Shown piece after piece: positions 17,359 to 26,021 of a stretch of DNA of 41,576 nucleotides. Both the position numbers and the translations under genes were made by a program. The notes under the pieces are model-generated. The model did no database searches and was not told the DNA's origin. It was given only the letters and a program-made list of their open reading frames with translations. The stretch is taken from positions 1 to 41,576 of the forward strand of contig CAMYKF010000675.1 in assembly GCA_947258905.1 (NCBI GenBank), in the 5' to 3' direction. The stretch is from an uncultured Pirellulaceae bacterium. GTDB taxonomy: Bacteria; Planctomycetota; Planctomycetia; Pirellulales; Pirellulaceae. Each line of letters starts with the position of its first letter. Position 1 is the stretch's first letter.

Positions 17359-18258
17359 TCAATTCAGCGGTAACGCCTGCTTGTCCGCCCGGTTATCACC
17401 GGCCGACTGATCGATGAGTGACTGGGCCGCCCGGGTCTGCCAGACATTTCGTTTGCGTGGATCGAAGGTCAGCCAGTTTTTCAGCCGGGCCATCTCGGGA
17501 TCACCGTGAAATCGCTGCAGATGAAAGGCGTCGCCGCCGACTTCGTTCCAGCCACCGTAAGCCGAACAGACGCCCGCAAAGCCGTGCTCTCTTGCCAGCC
17601 GAAAAACGGCGGCGTTCAGGTTTTCAATCTGCCCAAACGGAAAGGCAAAGTATCGAATGGGACGGTCGATTTGCTGTTCCATTTCACGTGTCGCAACCAC
17701 GACTTCGTCAAACAGTTGTTCCGGATCCGTCAACGCACCGAGATCGGGATGATTTCGGGTGTGGCCACCGATCTCGACCCCGGCATCGGCCAACGCCCGC
17801 AGCGTGTCAAGCGAGTGCGGAGCCAGAGGCCGCCCCCGTTCGACGTCATGATCAAATGGCTGGCCCGCCGTTGCGTGGCCGGTAGTAACAAAATACGTCA
17901 CCGGGATTTTTCGCTTGATCAACAGCGGCAAGGCAAAGGCCGAGTTGTCCGCATAACCGTCGTCAAACGTCAGACACAGCGTGGGAACCCGATTTTCGCC
18001 ACTGCGTATTCTGGCCTGGGCTTCAGCCAGCGAAACGATTTCAAATCTGCTTTGTAACCAGTCAATCTGTCGCCGAAACGCCGCGCAGGAAATGGTCCAG
18101 GGATTGGGATCCACATCGGCAACGCGATGGTAAAACAGGATGCCCACGGGAACCGATCCGTTACGGCGAGCCTGTTGCGAGGACAGGTATCGCCACGGCG
18201 CAGTCACGCAGCGATAAGCATCAATCATCAAGGGCTTAAGCGTATTTAGCGGGGTCAC
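17359..18258 (-). CDS. Polysaccharide deacetylase (NodB homology domain)
   Basis: A 299-residue carbohydrate esterase family 4 protein that removes acetyl groups from N-acetylated sugars in a polysaccharide. NodB motifs are visible: TLCLTFDDGYADN, with Asp99 and Asp100 (base and metal ligand), then EIGGHTRNHPDLGAL, supplying the two metal-binding histidines, and later IRYFAFPFGQ. No strong signal peptide is seen; the N-terminus has only a weak hydrophobic patch. It leads a two-gene unit with the glycosyltransferase at 16126-17352. A divergent WecG-type glycosyltransferase lies across 268 bp, so this is an exopolysaccharide locus. An alternative start is the ATG at 18228. Confidence 0.9.
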   Translation of the reverse strand: MTPLNTLKPLMIDAYRCVTAPWRYLSSQQARRNGSVPVGILFYHRVADVDPNPWTISCAAFRRQIDWLQSRFEIVSLAEAQARIRSGENRVPTLCLTFDDGYADNSAFALPLLIKRKIPVTYFVTTGHATAGQPFDHDVERGRPLAPHSLDTLRALADAGVEIGGHTRNHPDLGALTDPEQLFDEVVVATREMEQQIDRPIRYFAFPFGQIENLNAAVFRLAREHGFAGVCSAYGGWNEVGGDAFHLQRFHGDPEMARLKNWLTFDPRKRNVWQTRAAQSLIDQSAGDNRADKQALPLN

Positions 18259-18526
18259 GGTACGTCACAGAAAACGTGGAAACGGCGTACTCTCCATTTT
18301 AGGCAATCGCTGGCCGGGTCCCGACAGGCAAATTCCTGTTCGTGCCAGATTGAAACTGACGGCGATCACCATAACCCGTACAACCCGCCAAACCGATTCG
18401 CAAGGCGATTCGATTTCCAGACCGGCCACGTTACACACGCGAATCCCGGTCGTTCTTGCTGCACGATAGGAAAAGGACATTGCTTGTGTCCAATCGCCCG
18501 CTTACTTTCGCAGACCCAACGTCGCC

Positions 18527-19312
18527 ATGTCTGATTGCCAAAGAGAGTTGTTCGGTATCCGCATCGATGCACTGGAGATGGATCAGGCCATATTCCGCCT
18601 GTTGGAGTGGGCCAGGGAACCAGCGGATCGCTGTCGCTATGTCGTCACACCCAACGTGGACCACACGGTTCTGCTGCGCGACAACGAATTGTTGCAGAGT
18701 GCCTACGACGAAGCTGATCTGGTTCTGGCCGATGGTCATCCCATCGTGTGGGCTTCGCGTCTGCTGGGCCAACCGGTTCCCGAACGGGTTCCCGGGTCGG
18801 ATCTGGTCCCGCGTCTGTTTTCCGCTGTTGAACCGAACCGCGAATTAAGGGTATTCCTGCTGGGTGCGGCGCCCGGCGTCGCCCGGCGTGCGGCTCGCAA
18901 CATGGCCGAAACATGGCCGCAAGTCAAAACTGTTGGCGTTTACAGTCCACCTCCCGGATTCGAAAACAGCGAGGACGAATGCGAGTTGATTCTGGGAAGA
19001 ATTGCCCTGTGCCGTCCCGATGTCCTGATTGTGGGACTGGGCGCGCCCAAACAGGAATGCTGGGTGTACCGGCATCGCACACAAATTCGCGCATCGGTGG
19101 CGCTGTGCGTGGGTGCAACGATCGATTTCCTCGCCGGTGAAAAGTGCCGGGCGCCCTTATGGATGCAAAGGGCGGGTGTCGAATGGCTGCATCGGATGTG
19201 CAGCGAACCACGCCGAATGGTCAAGCGTTATGCCCGCGACGCATGGGTCTTTCCCCAGCTGGTTATGCAGCAATGGATGGACGACCACAGCCAGAATCCG
19301 TCACGCCAGTAG
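18527..19312 (+). CDS. WecG/TagA/CpsF family glycosyltransferase (GT26)
   Basis: A 261-residue GT26 glycosyltransferase, which typically adds N-acetylmannosamine or a related sugar to an undecaprenyl-linked intermediate at the membrane. Family landmarks are VVTPNVDHTVLL, ADLVLADGHPIVWASRLLGQ, ERVPGSDLVPRLF, VFLLGAAPGVARRAA, PDVLIVGLGAPKQECWVYRH and the C-terminal GVEWLHRMCSEPRRMVKRYA. It is divergent from the deacetylase/glycosyltransferase pair, and this placement supports a shared surface-glycan role. Its 3' end is 6 bp from the convergent msrB fusion. The sugar donor is inferred from the family only. Confidence 0.92.
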   Translation: MSDCQRELFGIRIDALEMDQAIFRLLEWAREPADRCRYVVTPNVDHTVLLRDNELLQSAYDEADLVLADGHPIVWASRLLGQPVPERVPGSDLVPRLFSAVEPNRELRVFLLGAAPGVARRAARNMAETWPQVKTVGVYSPPPGFENSEDECELILGRIALCRPDVLIVGLGAPKQECWVYRHRTQIRASVALCVGATIDFLAGEKCRAPLWMQRAGVEWLHRMCSEPRRMVKRYARDAWVFPQLVMQQWMDDHSQNPSRQ

Positions 19313-19318
19313 CATTCG

Positions 19319-20518
19319 CTATTTCTTGATCGTTTCCGGCAACGTCTCGCCGTCGGCTATGAAACGCATGGAAATCGAATTAACGCAGTGTCGCGTATTC
19401 TTTTCGGTGTACGCCTCGCCGAGGAAAACGTGACCGAGGTGCCCGCCGCAGTTCTCACAAAGAATTTCCGTGCGCATGCCGTCGGCATCCGGTTCGCGTC
19501 GCACGGCTCCTTCGATTTCATCATCAAAGCTGGGCCAGCCGCAATCACTTTCAAATTTCGCTTCCGACAAATAAAGCGGTGCGTTGCATTGGCGGCAAAT
19601 ATAGGTCCCGCGCTGTTTGTTATCCGTGTATTCGCCCGTGAACGCGCGTTCGGTGCCCTTGCGCAGAATCACACGCTGCTCCTCGGGAGTTAGCGGGTTG
19701 TACTGGACGCCGGACAGGTCGTTGCCGGACGATTCGGGAGTTGTCATGGTTTCATTTCCTTTTGCAAACAGTTGGGCGATTGCCTGGTTGCTTTCCGATT
19801 GCAGTCCCTCCATCTCGATGCCCAGCTCTCCCGCCACGCGTTTCATTTCGGCAGTTAGCGCATCAATGGCGGCTTGATCCAGCTGCTCGGGCGGCGAAAA
19901 CTCCTTGCCGTCAACGAACGTCAGCAGTCGCGGCGAAATCTGCTGGTTCTGCATCTTGATGAACGCTTCAAAATACTCGTCGTTATTCAGCAGTGTTTCA
20001 ATGCCACGCGCCGGTTTGAGAAACAGCGTGACTACGTCAGCGGCCTTGTCTCGATATTCGTCAGGCGAGCCGGTGGCGGAAGTCGGCCAGCCTGGTGCAT
20101 AGTCCTCGCCGATCGTTAGTTGCAGTTTGGCCACGCGATCCAATACGACAGAGAATCGTTGCGGGTCCCGCATCATGGACGGATTGATGACTGCGCCAAT
20201 CTGATTGGATCTTGCGCCAACGCCCTGCCGCACCGCTGCCGCCTGGTCGGCAACCGGTGGAAACATCTGAAAGTCGAGCATGACGCGCAGCTGGCCGGCA
20301 TAAAAACACACGCCGGCTTCCTCAAGATTGCCCGCCTGAAATTGCTGGCCGCAATGTTCAAACAAGCGGGTCGCGTTGGCCGTTTCGATCACAAACGTTG
20401 CGTCATCTTCTGCCGTTTGCGAATTCGAGGCAGCTTCCTGAAAGGCCCCCGCAGGCAGCGTGACACTCCACGTCAGGACAGCGATCAGGGCAGGAAATCC
20501 TCGGCGAGCAGCATTCAT
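19319..20518 (-). CDS. msrB: Exported protein with C-terminal methionine-R-sulfoxide reductase (MsrB) domain
   Basis: A 399-residue fusion. Residues 1-25 look like a signal peptide ([20 protein letters not shown]). Residues about 30-245 form a domain I do not recognise. The last 140 residues are a complete MsrB, which reduces methionine-R-sulfoxide in proteins: zinc cysteines C308RQC311 and C354ENC357, Cys326 in SDCGWPSF as a possible resolving residue, and catalytic Cys378 in [12 protein letters not shown]. An internal ATG at 19747, preceded by aaaagga at suitable spacing, sits exactly at the start of the MsrB domain. It could give a separate 142-residue cytoplasmic form. The gene is convergent with the GT26 gene. 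Confidence 0.9.
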   Translation of the reverse strand: MNAARRGFPALIAVLTWSVTLPAGAFQEAASNSQTAEDDATFVIETANATRLFEHCGQQFQAGNLEEAGVCFYAGQLRVMLDFQMFPPVADQAAAVRQGVGARSNQIGAVINPSMMRDPQRFSVVLDRVAKLQLTIGEDYAPGWPTSATGSPDEYRDKAADVVTLFLKPARGIETLLNNDEYFEAFIKMQNQQISPRLLTFVDGKEFSPPEQLDQAAIDALTAEMKRVAGELGIEMEGLQSESNQAIAQLFAKGNETMTTPESSGNDLSGVQYNPLTPEEQRVILRKGTERAFTGEYTDNKQRGTYICRQCNAPLYLSEAKFESDCGWPSFDDEIEGAVRREPDADGMRTEILCENCGGHLGHVFLGEAYTEKNTRHCVNSISMRFIADGETLPETIKK

Positions 20519-20673
20519 GATTCGGGACCTGTGTGCGGGGTATTGGAATCAGGGCCGGACGCGGAGGCGACCCTTACTGGCCTCGAACTACTATTTCGCC
20601 GGAATCCGTTTCGATCAACCGCAGATTCGCGATGCTGCGGATGACGGGTCCATAGCACGCGAACCCGAAAAAA

Positions 20674-20757
20674 TGCCGGAGACAGGAGTTGAACCTGCAC
20701 GCCCTTGCGGGCACATGAACCTGAATCATGCGCGTCTGCCAATTCCGCCACTCCGGC
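20674..20757 (-). tRNA. tRNA-Leu (anticodon CAG)
   Basis: On the minus strand the acceptor GCCGGAG pairs with CTCCGGC, followed by discriminator A. The anticodon stem CATGA/TCATG holds loop TTCAGGT with anticodon CAG, which reads CUG leucine codons. The long variable arm GCCC-GCAA-GGGC is the class II feature expected for leucine. The T arm is CAGGTTCAACTCCTG. CCA is not encoded. The 3' end is followed directly by a run of T, probably its terminator. Confidence 0.95.
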
Positions 20758-20849
20758 TCGGTGAGTTGCCTGGCTGACAGCCAAAAAGCCAGCCACTTTT
20801 TATATGGCTGGGGAATCCGTTCGGCAAGTGGACTTTTTGGCCGCCCCAT

Positions 20850-21185
20850 CTAGTAACGAGGGACGGCCGGATCGATCTCGCATGCCCACGCCTCGATTCC
20901 GCCTGCCATGCTCTGAACCTGCGCGAATCCCTGTTTTCGCAGCCAGCGGGCAGCCCGCAAACTGCGAATGCCGTGATGACAATAAACCACGATCCGCTGA
21001 CCGGTATCGCCCAGTGAACCAGCCTGCTCGGGAATCTGTCCCAGTGGCATCAGTCGCGAGCCATCTAGATGACACCATCGGTGCTCGGCTGGTTCCCGGC
21101 AATCCAGCAAAACAAAATCGACCCGGGAATCCATCAGTTGCCGAACCTGCTGTACGCTGATCTCGATCGGCAACGACTCGTTCAT
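20850..21185 (-). CDS. Rhodanese-like single-domain protein
   Basis: An 111-residue rhodanese domain, a sulfur carrier/sulfurtransferase fold. The likely persulfide-forming residue is Cys69 in IVVYCHHGIRSL. The CDREP-like N-terminal block FVLLDCREPAEH and the C-terminal GGIEAWACEIDPAVPRY are typical of small cytoplasmic rhodaneses. The start at 21185 (MNESLPIEIS) puts the domain at the N-terminus as usual. An in-frame ATG at 21266 would add 27 residues with a weakly hydrophobic stretch and cannot be excluded. It is divergent from the CCA-adding enzyme gene. The physiological acceptor is unknown. Confidence 0.88.
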   Translation of the reverse strand: MNESLPIEISVQQVRQLMDSRVDFVLLDCREPAEHRWCHLDGSRLMPLGQIPEQAGSLGDTGQRIVVYCHHGIRSLRAARWLRKQGFAQVQSMAGGIEAWACEIDPAVPRY

Positions 21186-21297
21186 CAGCGGCAGGGCCTC
21201 GACTGCTGGTATGGAAAACCACAAACTGATCATCGCAGCCTGCGACAACGCGGATGCATGCCGCACACCATGTGCAACATCCCGTGTAATTTAGAGT

Positions 21298-21316
21298 CTG
21301 GCGAGCAGATCGCCAG
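21298..21316. promoter_or_regulatory. Inverted repeat in the rhodanese/cca divergent region
   Basis: CTGGCGA (21298-21304) and TCGCCAG (21310-21316) are perfect inverted halves around gcaga. It lies between the two divergent starts (21185 and 21366), a suitable place for an operator, but the role is inferred from position only. Confidence 0.4.
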
Positions 21317-21365
21317 TCTGTCGATCTGTGTTTCTGTCATTTCCGTCACTGAGGCATTCGCGTCC

Positions 21366-22610
21366 ATGAAACAAAGTCCGCGCGAATTTGCGATGGAGGT
21401 CGCCCTCCGGTTGCAGGAATCCGGTTACCAGGCCCTGTGGGCCGGCGGTTGCGTGCGCGATCAGTTGCTGGGCACCGAGCCCAGGGACTACGACGTGGCC
21501 ACCAACGCCACACCTGAGCAAATTCGCGGAATCTTTGGCAAGAAACGGACGCTCGCGATCGGTGCCGCGTTCGGCGTGATTACCGTATTGGGCCCCAGAT
21601 CCGCCGGCAACATCGAAGTTGCCACGTTCCGGCAGGACGCCGCTTACAGTGATGGCCGCCATCCCGACGCGGTCCGTTTCAGCACGGCCGAAATGGATGC
21701 GCAGCGTCGCGATTTCACCATCAACGGTTTGTTCTACGATCCGCTGGCCGAACGCGTCATCGATTACGTCGGCGGACAGCAGGATTTGCAACAACGCATC
21801 GTGCGGGCGATAGGCCGCGCCGAGGAACGGATCGCTGAAGACAAATTGCGTATGCTACGCGCCGTCCGATTCGCTGCCGCACTCGATTTCGAGCTGGAAC
21901 AACACACGCTGCAGACTATTCGCGATCACGCACAGGAAATCCACGTGGTCAGCGCCGAAAGGATTGCCGGCGAACTGCAGGGGATGCTGCTGCATCCCTC
22001 GCGCCGTCGTGCCGTCGAGTTGTTACAGGACAGCGGATTGCTTGAGCAAGTGCTGCCCGCCACCCGCGACTGGGTTACCGATGACGAGCAACTGCAAACG
22101 ATCCTCTCGCGATTGCAGAGGCTCCGGCAGCCCACGCTGGCCGTGGCCCTGACGACGCTGCTGGAACCGTCCCTCGACGATGAGTCGTCACTGGTCGACA
22201 TCTGCCGCGAATTGCGTCTGCCCAACGAAGTGGCATCGACCGGCGTCTGGATGTTGCAGGCAGCGCCGGTCATAGAGGACGCCCGCCAGTTGCCCTGGTC
22301 CCGCGTTCAACCGGTGCTGGTTGATCCGCGAATCGATCAGGCTTTGCAATTCGTCGCCGCACGCGAGCCCGGTTCCAGCGAAGTCTCAGACGGACTGGCG
22401 TTTTGCCGTGCACAATTGCAGCGGGACGCCTCGGAACTGGATCCGCCCATGATCCTGACCGGGGACGAGTTGCGTGACCACGGGTTTTGCCCGGGGCCGG
22501 GATTTGCAACCGCCTTGCGGGAGATGCGTCGTGCCCAGCTGGACGGCGAAATTTCCAGCGTGGAAGAGGCTCTGCAGATTGCCAGGCAGGTACTGGACAA
22601 TACGGATTGA
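21366..22610 (+). CDS. cca: CCA-adding tRNA nucleotidyltransferase / poly(A) polymerase family protein
   Basis: A class II nucleotidyltransferase of 414 residues that adds CCA to tRNA 3' ends, or A tails to RNA. The head has GGCVRDQLLGTEPRDYDVAT, with catalytic Asp41 and Asp43. DFTINGLFYDP, EDKLRMLRAVRFAAAL and the neck segment VSAERIAGELQGMLLHPSRR follow. No HD domain is visible. CCA-adding and poly(A) activities cannot be separated with certainty by reading, but the nearby tRNA-Leu lacks encoded CCA, so the genome needs the first. The ATG at 21366 fits the family N-terminus; an open frame continues upstream but overlaps the rhodanese gene. Confidence 0.88.
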   Translation: MKQSPREFAMEVALRLQESGYQALWAGGCVRDQLLGTEPRDYDVATNATPEQIRGIFGKKRTLAIGAAFGVITVLGPRSAGNIEVATFRQDAAYSDGRHPDAVRFSTAEMDAQRRDFTINGLFYDPLAERVIDYVGGQQDLQQRIVRAIGRAEERIAEDKLRMLRAVRFAAALDFELEQHTLQTIRDHAQEIHVVSAERIAGELQGMLLHPSRRRAVELLQDSGLLEQVLPATRDWVTDDEQLQTILSRLQRLRQPTLAVALTTLLEPSLDDESSLVDICRELRLPNEVASTGVWMLQAAPVIEDARQLPWSRVQPVLVDPRIDQALQFVAAREPGSSEVSDGLAFCRAQLQRDASELDPPMILTGDELRDHGFCPGPGFATALREMRRAQLDGEISSVEEALQIARQVLDNTD

Positions 22611-22744
22611 CGCCGTGTGCCTGGAGTTGATTTCCAGTCCGGCCGCCCTGCCTCCACTCGCATCCGCGGCCTGAATCGCCCACAATGATTCGGGCTTGTT
22701 CATCTGCCCGCTGCTTGTGGCCTTCTGGTTTTGGGAGCTGTTTC

Positions 22745-24046
22745 GTGTCCAACTTGTGCGTAATTGGTCTGCAATGGGGCGACGAGGCTAAAGGGAAACT
22801 CGTCGATCTGTTGACGGAGCGGTTTCAAATCGTGGTGCGATATCAGGGAGGCGCCAATGCCGGCCATACGGTGGTGGCGGGCAGCGAGACCTACAAGTTG
22901 CACCTGATTCCCAGCGGGATCTTGAATCCCCAAGCCACCAATGTTGTAGCGCCCGGCGTCGTTGTGCACCCCGCAACGTTACTGCGGGAAATCCATGGAC
23001 TGGAGGAACGTGGTGTGGATGTGGCCGGACATCTTCGTTTGAGCGAACGCGCACACGTGGTGCTTCCCTGGCACGTCGAGGAAGACCGTATCGCCAACGA
23101 GACCGAACCTGGCGAAGAATCGATCGGCACGACGTTACGCGGCATCGGTCCGTGTTACCGTGACAAGGTCGGCCGGCGGTATGCCCTGCGGCTGGGTGAT
23201 CTGCTGCGTGACGATTTTGAGGAACGCGTACACCAGATTTGCAAATTTAAAAAACGCTACCTGTCCGAATTCAGCGAATATCCTGTGGAACTGGATGCCG
23301 ACCAGATCATTCGGGATTATGGAACGATGGGCCAGGAATTGTCGGCGATGATCGGTGATACCAACACGTTTTTGCTGGATGCGGCCGAGAGTGGCCAATC
23401 CATCCTGTTCGAAGGCGCCCAGGGAGCGTTGCTGGACGTCGATCACGGAACGTTTCCGTACGTCACCAGCAGCAACAGTTCCGGGGTCGGAGTGTGCAGT
23501 GGCTCGGGCTTGCCACCGCGGTTTATTCATCAGGTCATAGGCGTGGCCAAATGTTACAGCACACGAGTCGGCGGCGGACCTTTTCCCACCGAACAGGACA
23601 ACGAAACCGGCGAACACATTCGCCAGCTGGGCAAGGAATTTGGCACGACCACCGGCCGGCCGCGCCGCTGTGGCTGGTTTGATGCCGTCGCCGTGCGCTA
23701 CACGGCCCGGCTGAGCGGCGTCGACCGGCTGTCCATGATGATGCTGGATGTGTTAAGCGAACTCGACGAAATCAGGATTTGTGTGGCCTACGAAATCGAT
23801 GGCCGGCAGATTGACGATTTTCCCAGCCATGTCGAGGACTTGCGCAAGGTCCGGCCGGTATACGAAACGCTGCCCGGCTGGCAAACCGACATAACCGGCG
23901 TCCGCAGTCTGGAGGACTTGCCCGCCAATGCCGTGGCTTATGTCCAGCGGATCAGCCAGCTGGTGGGCCGGCCAGTGGAAGTCATCTCGGTGGGACCGGA
24001 TCGCACTCAGACGATTTTTTGCAACGAAATGCTTTCCGTGGTCTGA
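22745..24046 (+). CDS. purA: Adenylosuccinate synthetase
   Basis: Joins IMP and aspartate with GTP to make adenylosuccinate, the first committed step to AMP. The 433-residue length is standard. The GTG at 22745 is chosen because GGAG lies at 22734-22737 and because it places the catalytic pair at the canonical numbers: Asp13 in [14 protein letters not shown] and His41 in [10 protein letters not shown]. Further signatures are [47 protein letters not shown] and [12 protein letters not shown]. An ATG at 22685 would add 20 residues and has no ribosome site. The gene is followed by uppS after 85 bp. Confidence 0.97.
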   Translation: MSNLCVIGLQWGDEAKGKLVDLLTERFQIVVRYQGGANAGHTVVAGSETYKLHLIPSGILNPQATNVVAPGVVVHPATLLREIHGLEERGVDVAGHLRLSERAHVVLPWHVEEDRIANETEPGEESIGTTLRGIGPCYRDKVGRRYALRLGDLLRDDFEERVHQICKFKKRYLSEFSEYPVELDADQIIRDYGTMGQELSAMIGDTNTFLLDAAESGQSILFEGAQGALLDVDHGTFPYVTSSNSSGVGVCSGSGLPPRFIHQVIGVAKCYSTRVGGGPFPTEQDNETGEHIRQLGKEFGTTTGRPRRCGWFDAVAVRYTARLSGVDRLSMMMLDVLSELDEIRICVAYEIDGRQIDDFPSHVEDLRKVRPVYETLPGWQTDITGVRSLEDLPANAVAYVQRISQLVGRPVEVISVGPDRTQTIFCNEMLSVV

Positions 24047-24054
24047 CGACTGTT

Positions 24055-24086
24055 GTTTTGCTAGACTGGAGTTTTGCTAGACTGGA
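24055..24086 (+). repeat. 16-bp tandem duplication in the purA-uppS gap
   Basis: gttttgctagactgga occurs at 24055-24070 and again at 24071-24086 without change. It lies just after the purA stop and before the uppS ribosome site. It is probably a replication slip; a regulatory role is possible but unsupported. Confidence 0.85.
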
Positions 24087-24131
24087 GCAGTCGTTTTGCA
24101 TTTCCCGGCATCCCGGCCATTCAGGAATTTC

Positions 24132-24917
24132 GTGTCGAGTCCGTCAGCCACAGACACCGCCGAGTCCGCATTGGATTTGCGGGCCGATCAGTTGCCGGCC
24201 CATATTGCCATGATCATGGACGGCAATGGGCGTTGGGCGCAGCGCAATAATCTGCCCCGTATTGAAGGCCACCGGCGTGGCACCCGCACCGTGGGCGACA
24301 TTGTCGAAGAGTGCCAGCGTCTGGGCATCCGTCAGGTTACTCTGTACTGTCTGTCCAGCGAAAACTGGAAGCGACCGCAACAGGAACTCGAATTTCTGAT
24401 GCACCTGCTTGAGCAGTTCATGATCGAGTCCCGCGCGAAGCTGATCGAGAAGAAGATTCGCTTGCAGGTGATCGGACGACGCAACAAACTCCCCCCGGAC
24501 GTGCAGGCCGAAATGGACAAGACGCTGGAAATGACGCGCCACTTTTCCGATTTCTGTCTCTGTCTGGCGATCAACTACGGTGCCCGCCAGGAAATGGTGG
24601 ATGCCGTGCGGCGGATCGCCAACGGCGTTCGCGACGGGACGCTGGATCCGGCCGACATCAATGAGGACACCGTTTCCTCTAATTTGTATACCGCTGGCAT
24701 GCCCGATCCCGATTTGTTGATCCGCACCGCCGGAGAAATGCGTGTCAGCAATTACCTGTTGTGGCAAATCAGTTATGCCGAATTGTGGGTCACCGATCGA
24801 TGCTGGCCTGAATTTCGCGTCGAGGATTTGCATCAGGCACTTCGCGATTTTGCCAGCCGCGAACGCCGTTATGGAGGACTGGTGGACGAGGAAGGAACCG
24901 GAGCTCATTCGTGCTGA
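24132..24917 (+). CDS. uppS: Undecaprenyl diphosphate synthase (cis-prenyltransferase)
   Basis: Condenses isopentenyl diphosphate onto farnesyl diphosphate to make the C55 lipid carrier for peptidoglycan and surface glycans. The 261-residue protein has the catalytic Asp30 in IAMIMDGNGRWAQ, then GHRRGTRTVGDIVEECQRLG, LYCLSSENWKRP, LAINYGARQEMV and PDPDLLIRTAGEMRVSNYLL. The GTG at 24132 is preferred because agga lies a few bases upstream; a TTG at 24096 is also in frame but less likely. The stop overlaps the cdsA start by 7 bp. This uppS-cdsA order is widespread in bacteria. Confidence 0.96.
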   Translation: MSSPSATDTAESALDLRADQLPAHIAMIMDGNGRWAQRNNLPRIEGHRRGTRTVGDIVEECQRLGIRQVTLYCLSSENWKRPQQELEFLMHLLEQFMIESRAKLIEKKIRLQVIGRRNKLPPDVQAEMDKTLEMTRHFSDFCLCLAINYGARQEMVDAVRRIANGVRDGTLDPADINEDTVSSNLYTAGMPDPDLLIRTAGEMRVSNYLLWQISYAELWVTDRCWPEFRVEDLHQALRDFASRERRYGGLVDEEGTGAHSC

Positions 24918-25828
24918 AAAAGCGATTGATTTCGGCAGCGATCGTTCTGCTTGTGATCGCCGTGCTGGTCTGGCTGGACATGTTACTGGGTTCGCCCGAG
25001 TCACTGGGACGACCGGGCGTCGTTTTGTTCGGGTGTTGTCTGGTGCTCGGCCTGATGGCTGCCAGCGAAGTCCTGTACTTCAACCCTGAAATCGCGCAAC
25101 AGTTCAAACACTGGCCCGCCATGGTTGGCACGGCGCTGGTGATTGTGCTGGCCTTTGTGCCCGTCTGGTGGCAGCAGTACCCGGCGGACTGTGCCATCGG
25201 CCGTCTGGGCTGGATTCTCTACGGATTGGTGGCAGCCGTGGGCCTGGCCCTGATCAACCAGATCCTGACGTGGAAACCGGGTAATCCCGTATTCGACAAC
25301 GTGGCCCGCACGATTCTGGTTCCGGCCTACGTAGGCGTATTGTTGGGTTTTTGGTCGCCGCTGCGGGCCTTTCACGACAACTATTGGGGCATCGTGGCCC
25401 TGTTATCATTGTTCTTCACGGTCAAGTTGTCGGATGTAATGGCGTTTACCGTTGGCAAAATGTTTGGCAAACACAAACTGGCGCCGAACCTCAGTCCGGG
25501 TAAAACGGTCGAAGGTGCTGCGGGCGGCTTGCTGGGCGGTTGCCTCGGAGCATTGATCGTGTTCTACCTATTTGCACCCTGGTTGACCGGCTCCGTCACC
25601 GCCGCACCGTGGTGGGCTGTGCTGGTTTTCGGAGCGGTTCTGACCGTGGTCGGGGTGATCGGTGATCTGTCGGTGTCCCTGTTCAAACGCGAGGGGGGCG
25701 TCAAGGATTCCAGCCGCTGGCTGCCGGGACTGGGCGGCATTATGGACATGGTTGATTCGATCCTGCCCGCGGCTCCGGTCGCCTACGCCTTTTGGAGTAC
25801 CGGGTGGTTCGGTCCGCTGGCCGCCTGA
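24911..25828 (+). CDS. cdsA: Phosphatidate cytidylyltransferase (canonical)
   Basis: Makes CDP-diacylglycerol from phosphatidate and CTP in the membrane. The 305-residue protein has about eight transmembrane segments and the full CdsA C-terminal signature SLFKREGGVKDSSRWLPGLG with GGIMDMVDS after it, including the conserved KD and terminal Asp. It starts with a GTG at 24911 that overlaps the uppS stop, so translation is probably coupled. The second, divergent CdsA homologue in this window is at 14312-15382. This one is the likely housekeeping enzyme. Confidence 0.95.
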   Translation: MLKKRLISAAIVLLVIAVLVWLDMLLGSPESLGRPGVVLFGCCLVLGLMAASEVLYFNPEIAQQFKHWPAMVGTALVIVLAFVPVWWQQYPADCAIGRLGWILYGLVAAVGLALINQILTWKPGNPVFDNVARTILVPAYVGVLLGFWSPLRAFHDNYWGIVALLSLFFTVKLSDVMAFTVGKMFGKHKLAPNLSPGKTVEGAAGGLLGGCLGALIVFYLFAPWLTGSVTAAPWWAVLVFGAVLTVVGVIGDLSVSLFKREGGVKDSSRWLPGLGGIMDMVDSILPAAPVAYAFWSTGWFGPLAA

Positions 25829-26021
25829 TTATTCCGGCTAATCCTTGTCGGGCGTTTGATCACTACGATCGGTCCGTTGCCGGATGCCCGGCGGTTTCGT
25901 CCTGCAAATAGCCACCAAAACCACTTTTTTAACTTGTTTGCTGGCAGCAGTTTCCATTGCGGCACAGCCCCAGGCCCGGCGACGGCGGCTCGGAATCAGC
26001 TATATTTGAAGCAGGAGATTT

